DNA from: Segatella copri
Lineage (GTDB): Bacteria > Bacteroidota > Bacteroidia > Bacteroidales > Bacteroidaceae
NCBI RefSeq assembly: GCF_026015625.1
Contig: NZ_JAPDVG010000001.1
Coordinates: forward strand, 1,116,001-1,180,000
Length of the DNA: 64,000 bases
Direction of reading: 5' to 3'
The notes beneath the pieces are model-generated. The model saw only the letters and a list, made by a program, of their open reading frames with translations. It searched no databases and was not told where the DNA came from. Made by a program: the position numbers and the translations under genes. Positions 49,891 to 59,585 of the stretch are shown here, piece by piece; the stretch's first letter is position 1; each line of letters opens with the position of its first letter.

Positions 49891-50538
49891 ATGGAAATAG
49901 ATTTCGAAAAATTAGGCGGACTGGTTCCTGCCATCATCCAAGACGCAGTTACAAAGAACGTCTTGATGCTTGGTTTCATGAACCAGGAAGCATACGATAA
50001 GACAATAGCAACCAAAAAGGTTACATTCTGGAGCCGTTCACGCAACTGCCTCTGGACAAAAGGTGAAACATCAGGCAACTTCCTGAATCTCGTTAGCATT
50101 CAGAACGACTGCGATAACGATACCTTGCTGGTTAAGGTTCACCCTGATGGTCCAACCTGCCACAAAGGTACAGACACCTGCTGGGCAGAAGAGAATACAC
50201 TCAACCCAATCCTCTTCCTCTCAGAGCTTCAGGACTTCATCAACAAGCGCCACGAAGAAATGCCAGAGGGAAGCTACACTACCAGCCTCTTCAAGAAAGG
50301 CGTTAACAAAATGGCACAAAAGGTTGGAGAAGAAGCTGTTGAAACCATTATCGAAGCCACAAACGGCAACAACGAGAAACTCGTTTACGAGAGTTCAGAC
50401 CTTCTCTATCACCTCATCGTACTGCTCACAAGCAAGGGCTTGAGAATAGAAGATGTTGTGAAAGAACTTCAGATGCGTCACGACCCGGAATGGGATAAGA
50501 AACGCCGCGTTGCCAAGAGCAAGGGCGAAATGAAATAA
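49891..50538 (+). CDS. hisIE: Bifunctional phosphoribosyl-AMP cyclohydrolase / phosphoribosyl-ATP diphosphatase
   Basis: A 215-residue two-domain enzyme for steps two and three of histidine synthesis. The HisI part covers residues 1-115 (LMLGFMNQEAYDKTIATKK, WSRSRNCLWTKGETSGN, and zinc cysteine in TCHKGTDTCW). The HisE part covers 120-205 (MAQKVGEEAVETIIEA, ESSDLLYHLIVLL). It ends the four-gene his cluster, 44 nt after hisF; an ABC ATPase gene follows after 31 nt and may be read through. Confidence 0.96.
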   Translation: MEIDFEKLGGLVPAIIQDAVTKNVLMLGFMNQEAYDKTIATKKVTFWSRSRNCLWTKGETSGNFLNLVSIQNDCDNDTLLVKVHPDGPTCHKGTDTCWAEENTLNPILFLSELQDFINKRHEEMPEGSYTTSLFKKGVNKMAQKVGEEAVETIIEATNGNNEKLVYESSDLLYHLIVLLTSKGLRIEDVVKELQMRHDPEWDKKRRVAKSKGEMK

Positions 50539-50569
50539 CAAACCAACATTAAGGAGAAAAAAATAGAAG

Positions 50570-51286
50570 ATGTTAATAGATTATCAGAACGTCAGCATAT
50601 ATCAGGCCGATAAGTGCGTGCTCCAGAACATCAATTTCCATATTGACGAAGGCGAATTCGCCTACCTTATTGGAAAAGTCGGCTCTGGTAAAAGTTCGCT
50701 ATTAAAGACACTTTATTGCGAACTAGACCTTGTAGAAGGCGAAACCGAGAAGGCTGAAATCCTCGGCAGAGACCTCAAAACTATCAGACGAAAGGAGATT
50801 CCGGCTCTGCGCAAGGAATTGGGAATCATCTTTCAGGATTTCCAGCTGCTACACGACCGCACCGTTCGCAAGAACTTTGAATTCGTACTCAAGGCAACAG
50901 GCTGGAAAAACAAAAAAGACAGAGAAAAGCGTATCGAAGAGGTGCTCAACGAAGTAGGCATGATTGATAAAATCGACAAGATGCCTCATGAGCTCTCAGG
51001 TGGTGAACAGCAGCGTGTAGCCATCGCCCGCGCCATTCTCAATAATCCAAAAATCATCATCGCCGATGAGCCTACAGGCAATCTCGACCCAGAGACAGCC
51101 AGCAACATCGTGAGTCTGCTGAAAGACATCACCAAACAAGGCACAGCTGTTGTGATGACAACCCATAACATCCCGATGCTCGACAAATTCCCAGGCATCG
51201 TTTACCGCTGTAAGGAAGGTGTGCTCTACGACGTAACCAACGAGTACAACCACATCGACCTCACAGAGGATGGAGAAGATAATTAA
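50570..51286 (+). CDS. ftsE: FtsE-like ABC transporter ATP-binding protein
   Basis: A 238-residue ATPase. Walker A is [12 protein letters not shown], the signature is [14 protein letters not shown], Walker B is [12 protein letters not shown], and the switch histidine is in MTTHN. It is of the FtsE/LolD type, which works with an FtsX- or MacB-like membrane protein; no such partner is adjacent, so the symbol rests on sequence type alone. It lies between hisIE and lysC, 27 nt before the latter. Confidence 0.85.
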   Translation: MLIDYQNVSIYQADKCVLQNINFHIDEGEFAYLIGKVGSGKSSLLKTLYCELDLVEGETEKAEILGRDLKTIRRKEIPALRKELGIIFQDFQLLHDRTVRKNFEFVLKATGWKNKKDREKRIEEVLNEVGMIDKIDKMPHELSGGEQQRVAIARAILNNPKIIIADEPTGNLDPETASNIVSLLKDITKQGTAVVMTTHNIPMLDKFPGIVYRCKEGVLYDVTNEYNHIDLTEDGEDN

Positions 51287-51313
51287 GTGAAATAATTAAA
51301 TAAAATTACGACT

Positions 51314-52636
51314 ATGAAGGTAATGAAATTCGGAGGTACTTCTGTAGGCTCACCAGAGCGCATGAAGGGAGTAGCCTCTTTGGTTACAGAATCAGGTGAA
51401 CCAACTTTCATCGTATTGTCTGCGATGAGCGGTACAACAAACTCTCTCGTTGAGATTTCTGACTATCTTTACAAGAAGAATCCAGAGGGCGCCAACGAGG
51501 TAATCAACAACTTGGAGAAAAAATACATGCAGCATGTAGAAGAACTCTACTCTACCGAGGAGATGAAAAATACGACTCGTGAGTTCTTGCAGGGCGAATT
51601 CAACTATCTCCGCTCATTCACCAAAGACCTCTTCACTTCTTTCGAGGAGAAGAGCATCGTGGCTCAGGGCGAGATGATGAGCACCAACATGGTTGTAAAC
51701 TACTTGAAGGAACAGGGTGTAAAGGCCGTATTGCTCAGCGCATTAGACTTTATGCGCACTGACAAGAACGCAGAGCCGGATCCTCAGTACATCAAGGAGA
51801 AGTTGGCTGCTATCATGGAGCAGAACCAGGGCTATCAGATTTACATCACTCAGGGATTCATCTGCCGCAACGCATACGGCGAGGTTGACAATCTGCAGCG
51901 TGGCGGTAGCGACTACACCGCATCTCTTATCGGTGCAGCTCTCCCAGCTGACGAAATTCAGATCTGGACCGATATCGACGGAATGCACAACAACGACCCT
52001 CGTGTCGTAGAGCACACTGAAGCTGTCCGCCAGTTGAACTTCGAGGAGGCTGCAGAGTTGGCTTACTTCGGTGCCAAGATTCTCCACCCTACCTGTGTTC
52101 AGCCAGCAAAGTATGCAGGCATCCCTGTACGCTTGAAGAACACCATGGATCCTAAGGCCGACGGTACAATCATCGACAATGTCATCGTACGCGGCAAGAT
52201 CAAGGCTGTTGCTGCCAAGGACAACATCACAGCCATCAAGATCAAGAGTAGCCGCATGTTGCTCGCTACAGGTTTCCTACGCAAGGTATTCGAAATCTTC
52301 GAGAGCTATCAGACTCCAATTGATATGATTGCCACTTCTGAGGTGGGTGTCAGCATGAGTATTGATAATGATTCTCATCTTAACGACATCGTAAACGAGC
52401 TGAAGAAATATGGTACAGTAACTGTAGATTCTGATATGTGCATCATCTGCGTTGTAGGTGATTTGGACTGGAGCAACGTTGGCTTCGAGACCATCGCTAC
52501 CGATGCGATGAAGAACATTCCTGTACGCATGATTTCTTACGGTGGTTCTAACTACAACATCTCATTCCTCATCAGAGAGAAAGATAAGAAGCAGGCATTG
52601 CAGAACTTGAGCAACGTATTGTTCGAGAAGAAGTAA
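51314..52636 (+). CDS. lysC: Aspartate kinase
   Basis: A 440-residue enzyme phosphorylating L-aspartate, first step to lysine, threonine and methionine. MKVMKFGGTSVGSPERM is the kinase signature, QRGGSDYTASLIGAAL and TDIDGMHNNDPR form the active site, and two ACT domains (residues 300-440, DMIATSEVGVSMSID; ISYGGSNYNISFLI) provide feedback control. It is monofunctional with no homoserine dehydrogenase part. Together with lysA 115 nt downstream it supplies diaminopimelate and lysine. Confidence 0.94.
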   Translation: MKVMKFGGTSVGSPERMKGVASLVTESGEPTFIVLSAMSGTTNSLVEISDYLYKKNPEGANEVINNLEKKYMQHVEELYSTEEMKNTTREFLQGEFNYLRSFTKDLFTSFEEKSIVAQGEMMSTNMVVNYLKEQGVKAVLLSALDFMRTDKNAEPDPQYIKEKLAAIMEQNQGYQIYITQGFICRNAYGEVDNLQRGGSDYTASLIGAALPADEIQIWTDIDGMHNNDPRVVEHTEAVRQLNFEEAAELAYFGAKILHPTCVQPAKYAGIPVRLKNTMDPKADGTIIDNVIVRGKIKAVAAKDNITAIKIKSSRMLLATGFLRKVFEIFESYQTPIDMIATSEVGVSMSIDNDSHLNDIVNELKKYGTVTVDSDMCIICVVGDLDWSNVGFETIATDAMKNIPVRMISYGGSNYNISFLIREKDKKQALQNLSNVLFEKK

Positions 52637-52751
52637 TGCAAATGAAAACGAAGAGTGAAGAGTGAAGAATTCGTATGTAATGCTTCCTATCCACTCTTCG
52701 TTGGATATTCTGATTTAACTATAATAAGGTATTAATTTAAGATTAAGTGAA

Positions 52752-53909
52752 ATGAAAGGTACATTTCCGATAGATAAGTTTCAGGAGATACAGACTCCGT
52801 TCTACTATTACGACACCAATGTGTTGCGCCAGACATTGAAAACCATCAATGAAGAGGCTGGCAAGCACGAGGGATTTGAAGTGCACTATGCCGTAAAGGC
52901 AAATGCCAACCCTAAGGTGCTCAATATCATCTGTCAGGCTGGTTTAGGAGCCGACTGTGTGAGCGGAGGAGAGATTCAGGCAGCCATCAAAGCCGGTTTC
53001 CCTGCCAGTAAGATTGTTTACGCTGGTGTAGGCAAAAGCGATTGGGAAATCAACCTCGGATTGGAGAAAGGCATCTTCTGCTTCAATGTAGAGAGTATTC
53101 CGGAGTTGGAAATCATCAACGAGCTGGCTGAAAAACAGAATAAGATTGCGCAGGTTTGTTTCCGCATCAATCCGGATGTCGGTGCCCATACGCACGCTAA
53201 CATCACAACAGGTCTGGCAGAAAACAAGTTCGGAATTGCCATGCGCGACATGGAAGCCGTAATCGAAGAGGCTGCCAAGATGAAGAACATCCAGTTCCTC
53301 GGACTGCACTTCCACATCGGAAGCCAGATTCTCGATATGGGTGATTTCGAGGCACTCTGCAACCGTATCAACGAACTTCAGAACCAACTTGAAGCGCATC
53401 ACATCGTTGTGAAGAACATCAATGTGGGCGGTGGATTGGGCATTGACTATAATCATCCAAACCGACAGCCAATCCCTAATTTCAAGGATTATTTCGATAC
53501 ATACGCAAAGAAACTGAAGTTGCGCGATGGTCAGAAGCTTCACTTCGAGTTGGGCCGCGCCGTAGTGGGTCAGATGGGTTCTCTCATCACCAAGACACTC
53601 TACATCAAGCAGGGCACAGCCAAGCAGTTTGCCATTGTGGATGCAGGAATGACCGACCTCATCCGTCCAGCACTCTATCAGGCTTACCATAAGATTGAGA
53701 ACATCTCAAGCGATGAACCTGTAGAAACTTACGACGTAGTAGGTCCTATCTGCGAATCAAGCGATGTCTTCGGCAAGGCTGTCGACATCAACAAAGCCCA
53801 TCGCGGCGACCTCATCGCCCTCCGCTCAGCCGGAGCCTATGGTGAGATCATGGCGAGCCAGTATAACTGTCGCCAGTTGCCAAAGGGGTATATTACAGAA
53901 GACTTTTAA
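52752..53909 (+). CDS. lysA: Diaminopimelate decarboxylase
   Basis: A 385-residue PLP enzyme converting meso-diaminopimelate to lysine. The PLP lysine is in VHYAVKANANP, glycine-rich GLHFHIGSQI and NVGGGLGIDY contact the cofactor, and CESSDVFGK carries the active-site cysteine. It is about 30 residues shorter than E. coli LysA, as usual in Bacteroidetes. The gap after lysC contains a near-palindromic GAAGAGTGAAGAG/CACTCTTC stretch but no clear promoter. Confidence 0.95.
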   Translation: MKGTFPIDKFQEIQTPFYYYDTNVLRQTLKTINEEAGKHEGFEVHYAVKANANPKVLNIICQAGLGADCVSGGEIQAAIKAGFPASKIVYAGVGKSDWEINLGLEKGIFCFNVESIPELEIINELAEKQNKIAQVCFRINPDVGAHTHANITTGLAENKFGIAMRDMEAVIEEAAKMKNIQFLGLHFHIGSQILDMGDFEALCNRINELQNQLEAHHIVVKNINVGGGLGIDYNHPNRQPIPNFKDYFDTYAKKLKLRDGQKLHFELGRAVVGQMGSLITKTLYIKQGTAKQFAIVDAGMTDLIRPALYQAYHKIENISSDEPVETYDVVGPICESSDVFGKAVDINKAHRGDLIALRSAGAYGEIMASQYNCRQLPKGYITEDF

Positions 53910-53984
53910 TATAGCTGAAAGTTAAAAGTTAAGAGTTTATAGGATTCTCCTTTCTCTAGCTTTCTATATTACGAGAAAAAGAAT

Positions 53985-55127
53985 ATGATGATCATTAGTA
54001 CAACTACTATAATAGCAGGCGCAGTGGTGGTTTTATTGGCGGTTCTCGGATCGCTGATAAATCCATTTCTGCGCTCGTTGCGCTTTCAAAAGACAGAAAC
54101 GGCAGAGAATCAACCTCCTGTCAGTATACTCATTACCGCACACGATAATCTTGCTGAATTGGAGAGGAATCTCCCTATGTTCCTGCGTCAGCAGTACGCT
54201 GCCGACTATCAGGTAATCGTAGTCTGCCAGAGTACAGATGGCGAGACGCAGGATTTTCTGAAGCGAACAGCAGCCGAGAACCCTCATCTGTATTATACTT
54301 ATATTCCTGAGAGTTCACGCTACATGAGCCGCAAGAAATTGCAGATTACACTGGGTGTGAAGGCAGCCAAACATGAATGGATTATTCTGACAGAACCTAA
54401 TTGCCGCCCAAGCAACGACAAGTGGCTGCAAACCATGGTCCGTCAATGCCAGGACCCAAACCATCTGGTATTGGGATATGTAGCCCTTGATGAGGAAACC
54501 AAGAGCGTACGCCGTTTCGACAGCATCCGCAAGGCTTACTATGTTTTGCGCCGTGCCCAACAGACCTACGGCTATCGCAGTCACATGCCAAACGTAGCGT
54601 TCCGCAAGAGCGATTTCATGAAGGAACAGGGCTATCAGGGCAACCTGGAATATGTTCGCGGCGAATACGATTTTCTCGTCAACAAGTATGCACATTGTGG
54701 AGATACAGCTACAGAACTGGATTGCGATGCATGGCTCATCCGCGAAGCACCATCGAACAAGAGCTGGCACAATGCCCACCTCTATCTGCAAGCTTCACGC
54801 AAGAGTTTGGAAAGAGCCGGTTCCATGCGAACCCTCATGTTCTTTGACCATCTCATGCCACATCTCAGCCTGATAGCAACACTGGCCGTTGCAGCCTACT
54901 CTATCCTCATGAAGAATTGGATTCTTACAGGATGCGCAGGTTTCAGTTTCCTCCTGCTGTTCATCGTGAGAATGCTGATAGCCAACAAGGCCATCAAACA
55001 CTTTGATGACGGAATAGCGATGTTCAAACTGCCATTCTTCGAATATGGAATTATCTGGAGAAATCTGGCTACCAAATTGCGCTATTGGCGGGCTGACAAA
55101 AACGATTTCACTTCTCATAAACTCTAA
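53985..55127 (+). CDS. Membrane-bound family 2 glycosyltransferase
   Basis: A 380-residue protein. An N-terminal membrane helix (residues 5-27) leads into a GT-A domain (VSILITAHDNLAELERNLPM, QVIVVCQSTDGETQDFL, WIILTEPNCRPSNDKWL, in which the usual DxD is changed). Two C-terminal helices near 290-330 follow (LSLIATLAVAAYSIL, GFSFLLLFIVRMLIA). It probably adds a sugar to lipid-linked or surface glycan. The downstream gene is also glycosyltransferase-like. The lack of a clear DxD makes activity less certain. Confidence 0.82.
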   Translation: MMIISTTTIIAGAVVVLLAVLGSLINPFLRSLRFQKTETAENQPPVSILITAHDNLAELERNLPMFLRQQYAADYQVIVVCQSTDGETQDFLKRTAAENPHLYYTYIPESSRYMSRKKLQITLGVKAAKHEWIILTEPNCRPSNDKWLQTMVRQCQDPNHLVLGYVALDEETKSVRRFDSIRKAYYVLRRAQQTYGYRSHMPNVAFRKSDFMKEQGYQGNLEYVRGEYDFLVNKYAHCGDTATELDCDAWLIREAPSNKSWHNAHLYLQASRKSLERAGSMRTLMFFDHLMPHLSLIATLAVAAYSILMKNWILTGCAGFSFLLLFIVRMLIANKAIKHFDDGIAMFKLPFFEYGIIWRNLATKLRYWRADKNDFTSHKL

Positions 55128-55190
55128 ACAGGGTAAAAAGGAAGTAACAGTCTATCTGAATAATAACAGTTAAAAATAACCGACAGAACG

Positions 55191-55964
55191 ATGAAAGTAT
55201 ATTTGTTCATTTCCAACCATAAGAAGTTGCTGAAGATGTATCTTCCATACATCGAAGCCTTGAATAAACAGCTCGACATCACCAACAACCTGGTTGATGC
55301 CGACATTGTGTTGATTATAGGAGCATGGACATGGCAGGGAGCCCAGATAGCCAAGAAAGCAAGGCAGATGGACATTCCCTACATCGTTTGTCCACTAGGT
55401 GATATTTCTGAGAGAAACTGCAAGAACCCTTACTTGAAGCGTTCACTGCAACAGTCTATGTATCAGAAAGCCATGTACGCCAAAGCCAACCTCATAGTAG
55501 CTACTACCCCTATGGAGAAAAACTATCTGGAAAAGAAAGGTTGGAACAAGCGCATCGCCCTGATTCGCTATGCAGGCTACAGTCATCTTACCAACACTGA
55601 AGCCATGATGCAAAACTGGCAGGAGACGGATGAGGAGACGCTGGCAGTCTTCGAGCAGCAAAAGGCAGAAGCCATCGCTGCCCAAACCAAACAGGCAATC
55701 ATCGCACAGATCATGCAGATAAAAAGCCGCATGCCGCATCAGAACATTCCGCAAAAATATCTTGACGATTTACACACACTCCTCTATGCTGATGATTATG
55801 ATGAGGATGCTATCAAGCAAGAACTGGCAGAGAAGAAACTCTCTTCCTATGCCGCCTCCGTTTTCCAGACCATGACAGATAAAACAGGACTCACAGAAGG
55901 CTTCATGCCGATTCCTGCCAAAAAGGGCAGAAAGAGTAAAGAGATTCTGAAATTTGTGAAATAA
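55191..55964 (+). CDS. GT-B-like glycosyltransferase N-domain protein
   Basis: A 257-residue cytoplasmic protein. The N-terminal half (MKVYLFISNHKKLLKMYLPY, DADIVLIIGAW, IPYIVCPLGDISERNC, KANLIVATTPMEKNYL) resembles the N-domain of GT4 enzymes. The usual C-domain with EX7E is missing; instead there is a helical charged tail to KEILKFVK. It may be a truncated or partner form. It lies 63 nt after the GT2 gene and 32 nt before hrpB. Confidence 0.65.
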   Translation: MKVYLFISNHKKLLKMYLPYIEALNKQLDITNNLVDADIVLIIGAWTWQGAQIAKKARQMDIPYIVCPLGDISERNCKNPYLKRSLQQSMYQKAMYAKANLIVATTPMEKNYLEKKGWNKRIALIRYAGYSHLTNTEAMMQNWQETDEETLAVFEQQKAEAIAAQTKQAIIAQIMQIKSRMPHQNIPQKYLDDLHTLLYADDYDEDAIKQELAEKKLSSYAASVFQTMTDKTGLTEGFMPIPAKKGRKSKEILKFVK

Positions 55965-55996
55965 AAAAGATTCTGAAGTTTGCGAAATAAGAAGAA

Positions 55997-58573
55997 ATGA
56001 ACTTAGATAGAATAGAACAGCAGGCTGGTCATCTGCCAGCTTACCAGATAGCCGACTCTGTCAATGAAGCATTGATGGAGTCGGCTAACCTTGTTATTAC
56101 AGCTCCTCCTGGAGCCGGTAAATCTACCCTTCTCCCGCTCACCATTCTGCGGGGCATGAGTGATCAGGCATTGGAAGGTTTCATCCATGATCATCTTAAA
56201 AGTCAGGGTAAGATTCTGATGCTCGAACCGCGTCGTCTGGCTGCTCGCCAGATTGCCGAACGGATGGCACAGATTCTGGGAGAACCCGTGGGCAAAACCA
56301 TCGGCTATCGGGTAAGATTCGAAAGCAAGGTTTCGGATGATACACGCATCGAAGTCCTTACTGAGGGCATTCTCACCCGAATGCTGGTCAATGATGCTAC
56401 ACTCGAAGGCGTTTCGTGCCTCATCTTTGATGAGTTTCATGAGCGCAGCATCAATTCCGATCTGGCGTTAGCGCTGGCCCGGCAAACACAGGAAATCATC
56501 CGCCCCGACCTGAAGCTCATTATCATGTCAGCAACAATCGATGCTTCTATCATCTGCCAGGCACTTCAGGCTCCGCTTATCGAGAGTAAAGGCAGAATGT
56601 TTCCGATAGAAACCATTTATGCAGACCACGACATCGACAGATATCAGGTAGCGCAGGAAATGGCAGCCACTATCTGTCAGGCTTTCAGAAACCAGGAAGG
56701 TGACATTCTTGCCTTTCTGCCGGGACAGGGAGAAATCATGAAATGCGAAGAACTGCTTCGTTCTGCCTTATCTTCAACGGAAATCTATCCACTCTACGGT
56801 AACCTCTCGCCTGAAAAGCAGCGGCTCGCCATCGCTCCTTCCAAACCGGGTGAACGAAAAATCGTACTGGCCACTCCTATCGCCGAAACTTCTCTCACCA
56901 TCGAAGGGGTACGAATCGTTGTGGATTCCGGACTCTGCCGAAAACTGGTTTATGATGCCCGTACAGGCTTGAGTCATCTCGAAACCGTTCGCATCAGCCA
57001 GGACATGGCTGTGCAACGAAGGGGACGTGCGGGCAGAATAACATCAGGCGTATGTTACCGGCTTTGGACACAGACCTCGGAACATCTGATGCCAGAACAG
57101 CGGCTGCCCGAAATACTGGATGCAGATCTCTCTTCGATGGTTCTCGACATTGCAGCTTTCGGCGAAAACAAACCGGAACTGCTGCCTTGGCTCACCCTTC
57201 CTCCCAAGGGCAACCTCGTATTGGCACAGCAACTTCTTATGTCGCTCAACGCCCTCACTCCTGATCATGATACTCACGCTCTCAGTGGCAGCATCACCGC
57301 AGAAGGCAGCAGAATGGCTCAACTTCCTTGTCATCCGCGCATTGCCAAGATGATGATCAGCAGCGATTCTCCGGCGAGCCAAGCCCTGGCCTGCGACATT
57401 GCTGCTCTGCTGGAAGAGAAAGACCCGATGGGCGAAAATGAAGATTCTGACATGACGCTCCGCCTTTCTATCCTACGTTCCGCACGCTGCAAGAAGAATC
57501 TGGGACGTTGGAACCGTATCGCTCAGATTGCCCAGGAATACAGGAAGATGCTGCGTATCAGGGAAGACAACGAGCCAATTGATGCTGAGGAAGTGGGCCA
57601 TCTCATCGCCCTAGCCTACCCTGAGCGCATCGCCCATGCCACCGACCATGCGGGCAACTTCAAGATGTCGAATGGCAACACGATTTTCATAGACCCGTGC
57701 GACAGCATGGCAGCAAACGAATGGCTTGCCATCGCATCACTCAACCTATCTTCAACCTCATCATCCAGTTCTAGGCAGGGGCGGAAAGGAAGGGTATTTC
57801 TCTCAGCCCCCGTCAACTGGAAGAACTTGCCGGCACAAACCTGCGAGAATATTTCATGGGACAGCAAAGCGCTGGCAGTAAAGATGCAACAGGAAACACG
57901 GATAGGAGCACTCGTCATAGACAGCAAGCCGATACAGAATGCCAGCCGAGAGACAGTTTCAGACATTATCTGCGAAGCTGCCAGAAAAGACGGACTCAGC
58001 ATGTTCGATTGGAACGAATCGGTTCATCGTCTGCAACAACGCGTGGCGCAAGTAGCTGAGTGGCATCCGGAACTGGAGATTCCCGACCTGTCAACAGAGC
58101 ATCTCCTGACAACAGCCCAAGCGTGGCTCCCTTTCTATCTCGAAGAAGGTGGTAAGATGAAGACTTCTGTTACTGAGCTGAAGAAACTCAACCTGTGCGA
58201 AATCCTTTGGAACATCCTTCCTTACGAGCTTCAGCAGGAGATAGACCGCCTTGCTCCCACCCACATCCGTGTACCATCGGGCAGCAACATCCGCATCGAT
58301 TATCGCTTGGGGGCCGAAGCCCCGGTTCTGAGTGTGCGGCTTCAGGAGTGTTTCGGAATGACATCAACACCAACTGTCGATGCTGGCAAACAGCCTCTTC
58401 TGCTTGAGTTGTTATCTCCCGGTTTCAAGCCCGTTCAGCTTACTCAGGATCTCGCAAGTTTTTGGCAAGGCACTTATTTCGAAGTCCGCAAGGAACTGAA
58501 GCGCCGTTACCCTAAGCATTTCTGGCCGGAGAATCCGTTAGAGAGTCAGGCCGTAAGAGGTGTCAAACGATGA
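55997..58573 (+). CDS. hrpB: ATP-dependent helicase HrpB
   Basis: An 858-residue DEAH-box helicase. Motif I is PPGAGKST, motif II is DEFHER, motif III is SAT, and motif VI is QRRGRAGR, with the HrpB-specific C-terminal domain (YPERIAHATDHAGNFKMSNG, PVNWKNLPAQTCENISWDSK). It unwinds RNA or RNA-DNA; the precise role is not settled. It is slightly longer than E. coli HrpB. It ends the plus-strand core block, facing the ribosomal protein operon. Confidence 0.95.
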   Translation: MNLDRIEQQAGHLPAYQIADSVNEALMESANLVITAPPGAGKSTLLPLTILRGMSDQALEGFIHDHLKSQGKILMLEPRRLAARQIAERMAQILGEPVGKTIGYRVRFESKVSDDTRIEVLTEGILTRMLVNDATLEGVSCLIFDEFHERSINSDLALALARQTQEIIRPDLKLIIMSATIDASIICQALQAPLIESKGRMFPIETIYADHDIDRYQVAQEMAATICQAFRNQEGDILAFLPGQGEIMKCEELLRSALSSTEIYPLYGNLSPEKQRLAIAPSKPGERKIVLATPIAETSLTIEGVRIVVDSGLCRKLVYDARTGLSHLETVRISQDMAVQRRGRAGRITSGVCYRLWTQTSEHLMPEQRLPEILDADLSSMVLDIAAFGENKPELLPWLTLPPKGNLVLAQQLLMSLNALTPDHDTHALSGSITAEGSRMAQLPCHPRIAKMMISSDSPASQALACDIAALLEEKDPMGENEDSDMTLRLSILRSARCKKNLGRWNRIAQIAQEYRKMLRIREDNEPIDAEEVGHLIALAYPERIAHATDHAGNFKMSNGNTIFIDPCDSMAANEWLAIASLNLSSTSSSSSRQGRKGRVFLSAPVNWKNLPAQTCENISWDSKALAVKMQQETRIGALVIDSKPIQNASRETVSDIICEAARKDGLSMFDWNESVHRLQQRVAQVAEWHPELEIPDLSTEHLLTTAQAWLPFYLEEGGKMKTSVTELKKLNLCEILWNILPYELQQEIDRLAPTHIRVPSGSNIRIDYRLGAEAPVLSVRLQECFGMTSTPTVDAGKQPLLLELLSPGFKPVQLTQDLASFWQGTYFEVRKELKRRYPKHFWPENPLESQAVRGVKR

Positions 58574-58686
58574 TAAGAGGAAGCAAACGCTAAGAAGATT
58601 CGTAAGAGACGATGAAAGAAGCTTCAAATAGTATTGTAAAAGGCCAAAAGCTGTTTTCTTGACCTTAGAAAAGAAAAAGAAGAAAA

Positions 58687-58719
58687 AAAGGTCGCTCCCC
58701 TATCTGGGGAGCGACCTTT
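58687..58719. terminator. Convergent terminator between hrpB and the DUF4295 gene
   Basis: AAAGGTCGCTCCCC and GGGGAGCGACCTTT form a perfect 14-bp stem around TATCT, with A- and T-runs on both sides, so it can act in both directions. Confidence 0.9.
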
Positions 58720-58778
58720 ATCTTTATATTTGAATTTTGATGTAATCTTAATTCAACGATGCATCATCTGCAAGGAAA

Positions 58779-58937
58779 TTAATCCTTGAAGAAATCCTTA
58801 ACAGCCTCGTTTGGTACCATCTTCTCATCGAAAACGTATGCACCAGTCTTAGGGCTCTTAACCATCTTGATAACCTTTGTATATGCGCGACCATCCATGT
58901 TACCTTCGTGGAGGGTAGCGACCGCTTTCTTTGCCAT
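58779..58937 (-). CDS. DUF4295 small ribosomal-operon protein
   Basis: A 52-residue basic protein, MAKKAVATLHEGNMDGRAYT to NEAVKDFFKD, of the DUF4295 family. In Bacteroidetes it is nearly always encoded directly after rpmB and rpmG, as here (43 nt after rpmG). Its constant place and charge suggest it binds the ribosome or rRNA, but its role has not been settled. The gene usually next, ftsY, is missing here and lies at 29.96 kb on the other strand. Confidence 0.9.
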   Translation of the reverse strand: MAKKAVATLHEGNMDGRAYTKVIKMVKSPKTGAYVFDEKMVPNEAVKDFFKD

Positions 58938-58980
58938 AGTCTATTTAAATTGATAAAATTATTAAACTTGTAAGCTAAGC

Positions 58981-59169
58981 TTACTTAATCTCCTTGTGAA
59001 GAGTCATCTTCTTAAGGATTGGGTTGTACTTCATCAACTCAAGACGCTCAGGAGTGTTCTTACGATTCTTTGTAGTCACGTAACGGCTTGTACCTGGCAT
59101 ACCACTGTTCTTGTGTTCAGTGCACTCGAGGATAACCTGTACTCTATTACCTTTTGCTTTCTTTGCCAT
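58981..59169 (-). CDS. rpmG: 50S ribosomal protein L33
   Basis: A 62-residue ribosomal protein: [40 protein letters not shown] and the conserved end [10 protein letters not shown]. The zinc-binding cysteine pairs of some L33 forms are absent (a single Cys in LECTEH), so this is the C-minus type. It starts 5 nt after rpmB in the same operon. Confidence 0.95.
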   Translation of the reverse strand: MAKKAKGNRVQVILECTEHKNSGMPGTSRYVTTKNRKNTPERLELMKYNPILKKMTLHKEIK

Positions 59170-59174
59170 GATAT

Positions 59175-59438
59175 TTATTCTCCTATAACTTTAATGTCCT
59201 TCCAATCTACGTAGCCCTTCTTTACTGCCTGATTCAAAGCAGCATCGAGACCTACCTTATTAATAAGACGAAGACCAGCAGCACTGATCTTGAGGCTGAT
59301 CCAGCAACCCTCTTCTACATAGTAGAATTTCTTGCTGAAGAGGTTAACATCAAAGCTTCTCTTTGTACGGTGCTTTGAGTGAGACACATTGCAACCTAAC
59401 TGTGCCTTCTTACCTGTAATTTGACAAATCTTAGACAT
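59175..59438 (-). CDS. rpmB: 50S ribosomal protein L28
   Basis: An 87-residue ribosomal protein: [40 protein letters not shown], and RLINKVGLD. Length and motifs are normal. It heads the rpmB-rpmG-DUF4295 operon, under a full-consensus promoter. Confidence 0.96.
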   Translation of the reverse strand: MSKICQITGKKAQLGCNVSHSKHRTKRSFDVNLFSKKFYYVEEGCWISLKISAAGLRLINKVGLDAALNQAVKKGYVDWKDIKVIGE

Positions 59439-59490
59439 TTCTATCTTTAATTTTGTAATTCGTTAATTGATACCTATTCCAAACAGAGTG

Positions 59491-59521
59491 CAAAATTACA
59501 AAATAATTTGGTAATAACAAA
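59491..59521 (-). promoter_or_regulatory. Promoter of rpmB-rpmG-DUF4295 (TTTG-N19-TAATTTTG)
   Basis: On the minus strand TTTG (59518-59521) and TAATTTTG (59491-59498), 19 nt apart. The -33 abuts the terminator of the upstream operon. Confidence 0.78.
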
Positions 59522-59558
59522 ATAATCCCTAAAAGAACGCTGTCTTTTAAGGATTATT
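59521..59558 (-). terminator. Terminator of the map-tsaD-cinA unit
   Basis: AATAATCCCTAAAAG and CTTTTAAGGATTATT pair with one weak position; on the minus strand it is followed by TTTGTTATT. It lies 27 nt past the end of the CinA-type gene. Confidence 0.75.
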
Positions 59559-59585
59559 AATATTTGATAGCCTTAAATTAGCAAT

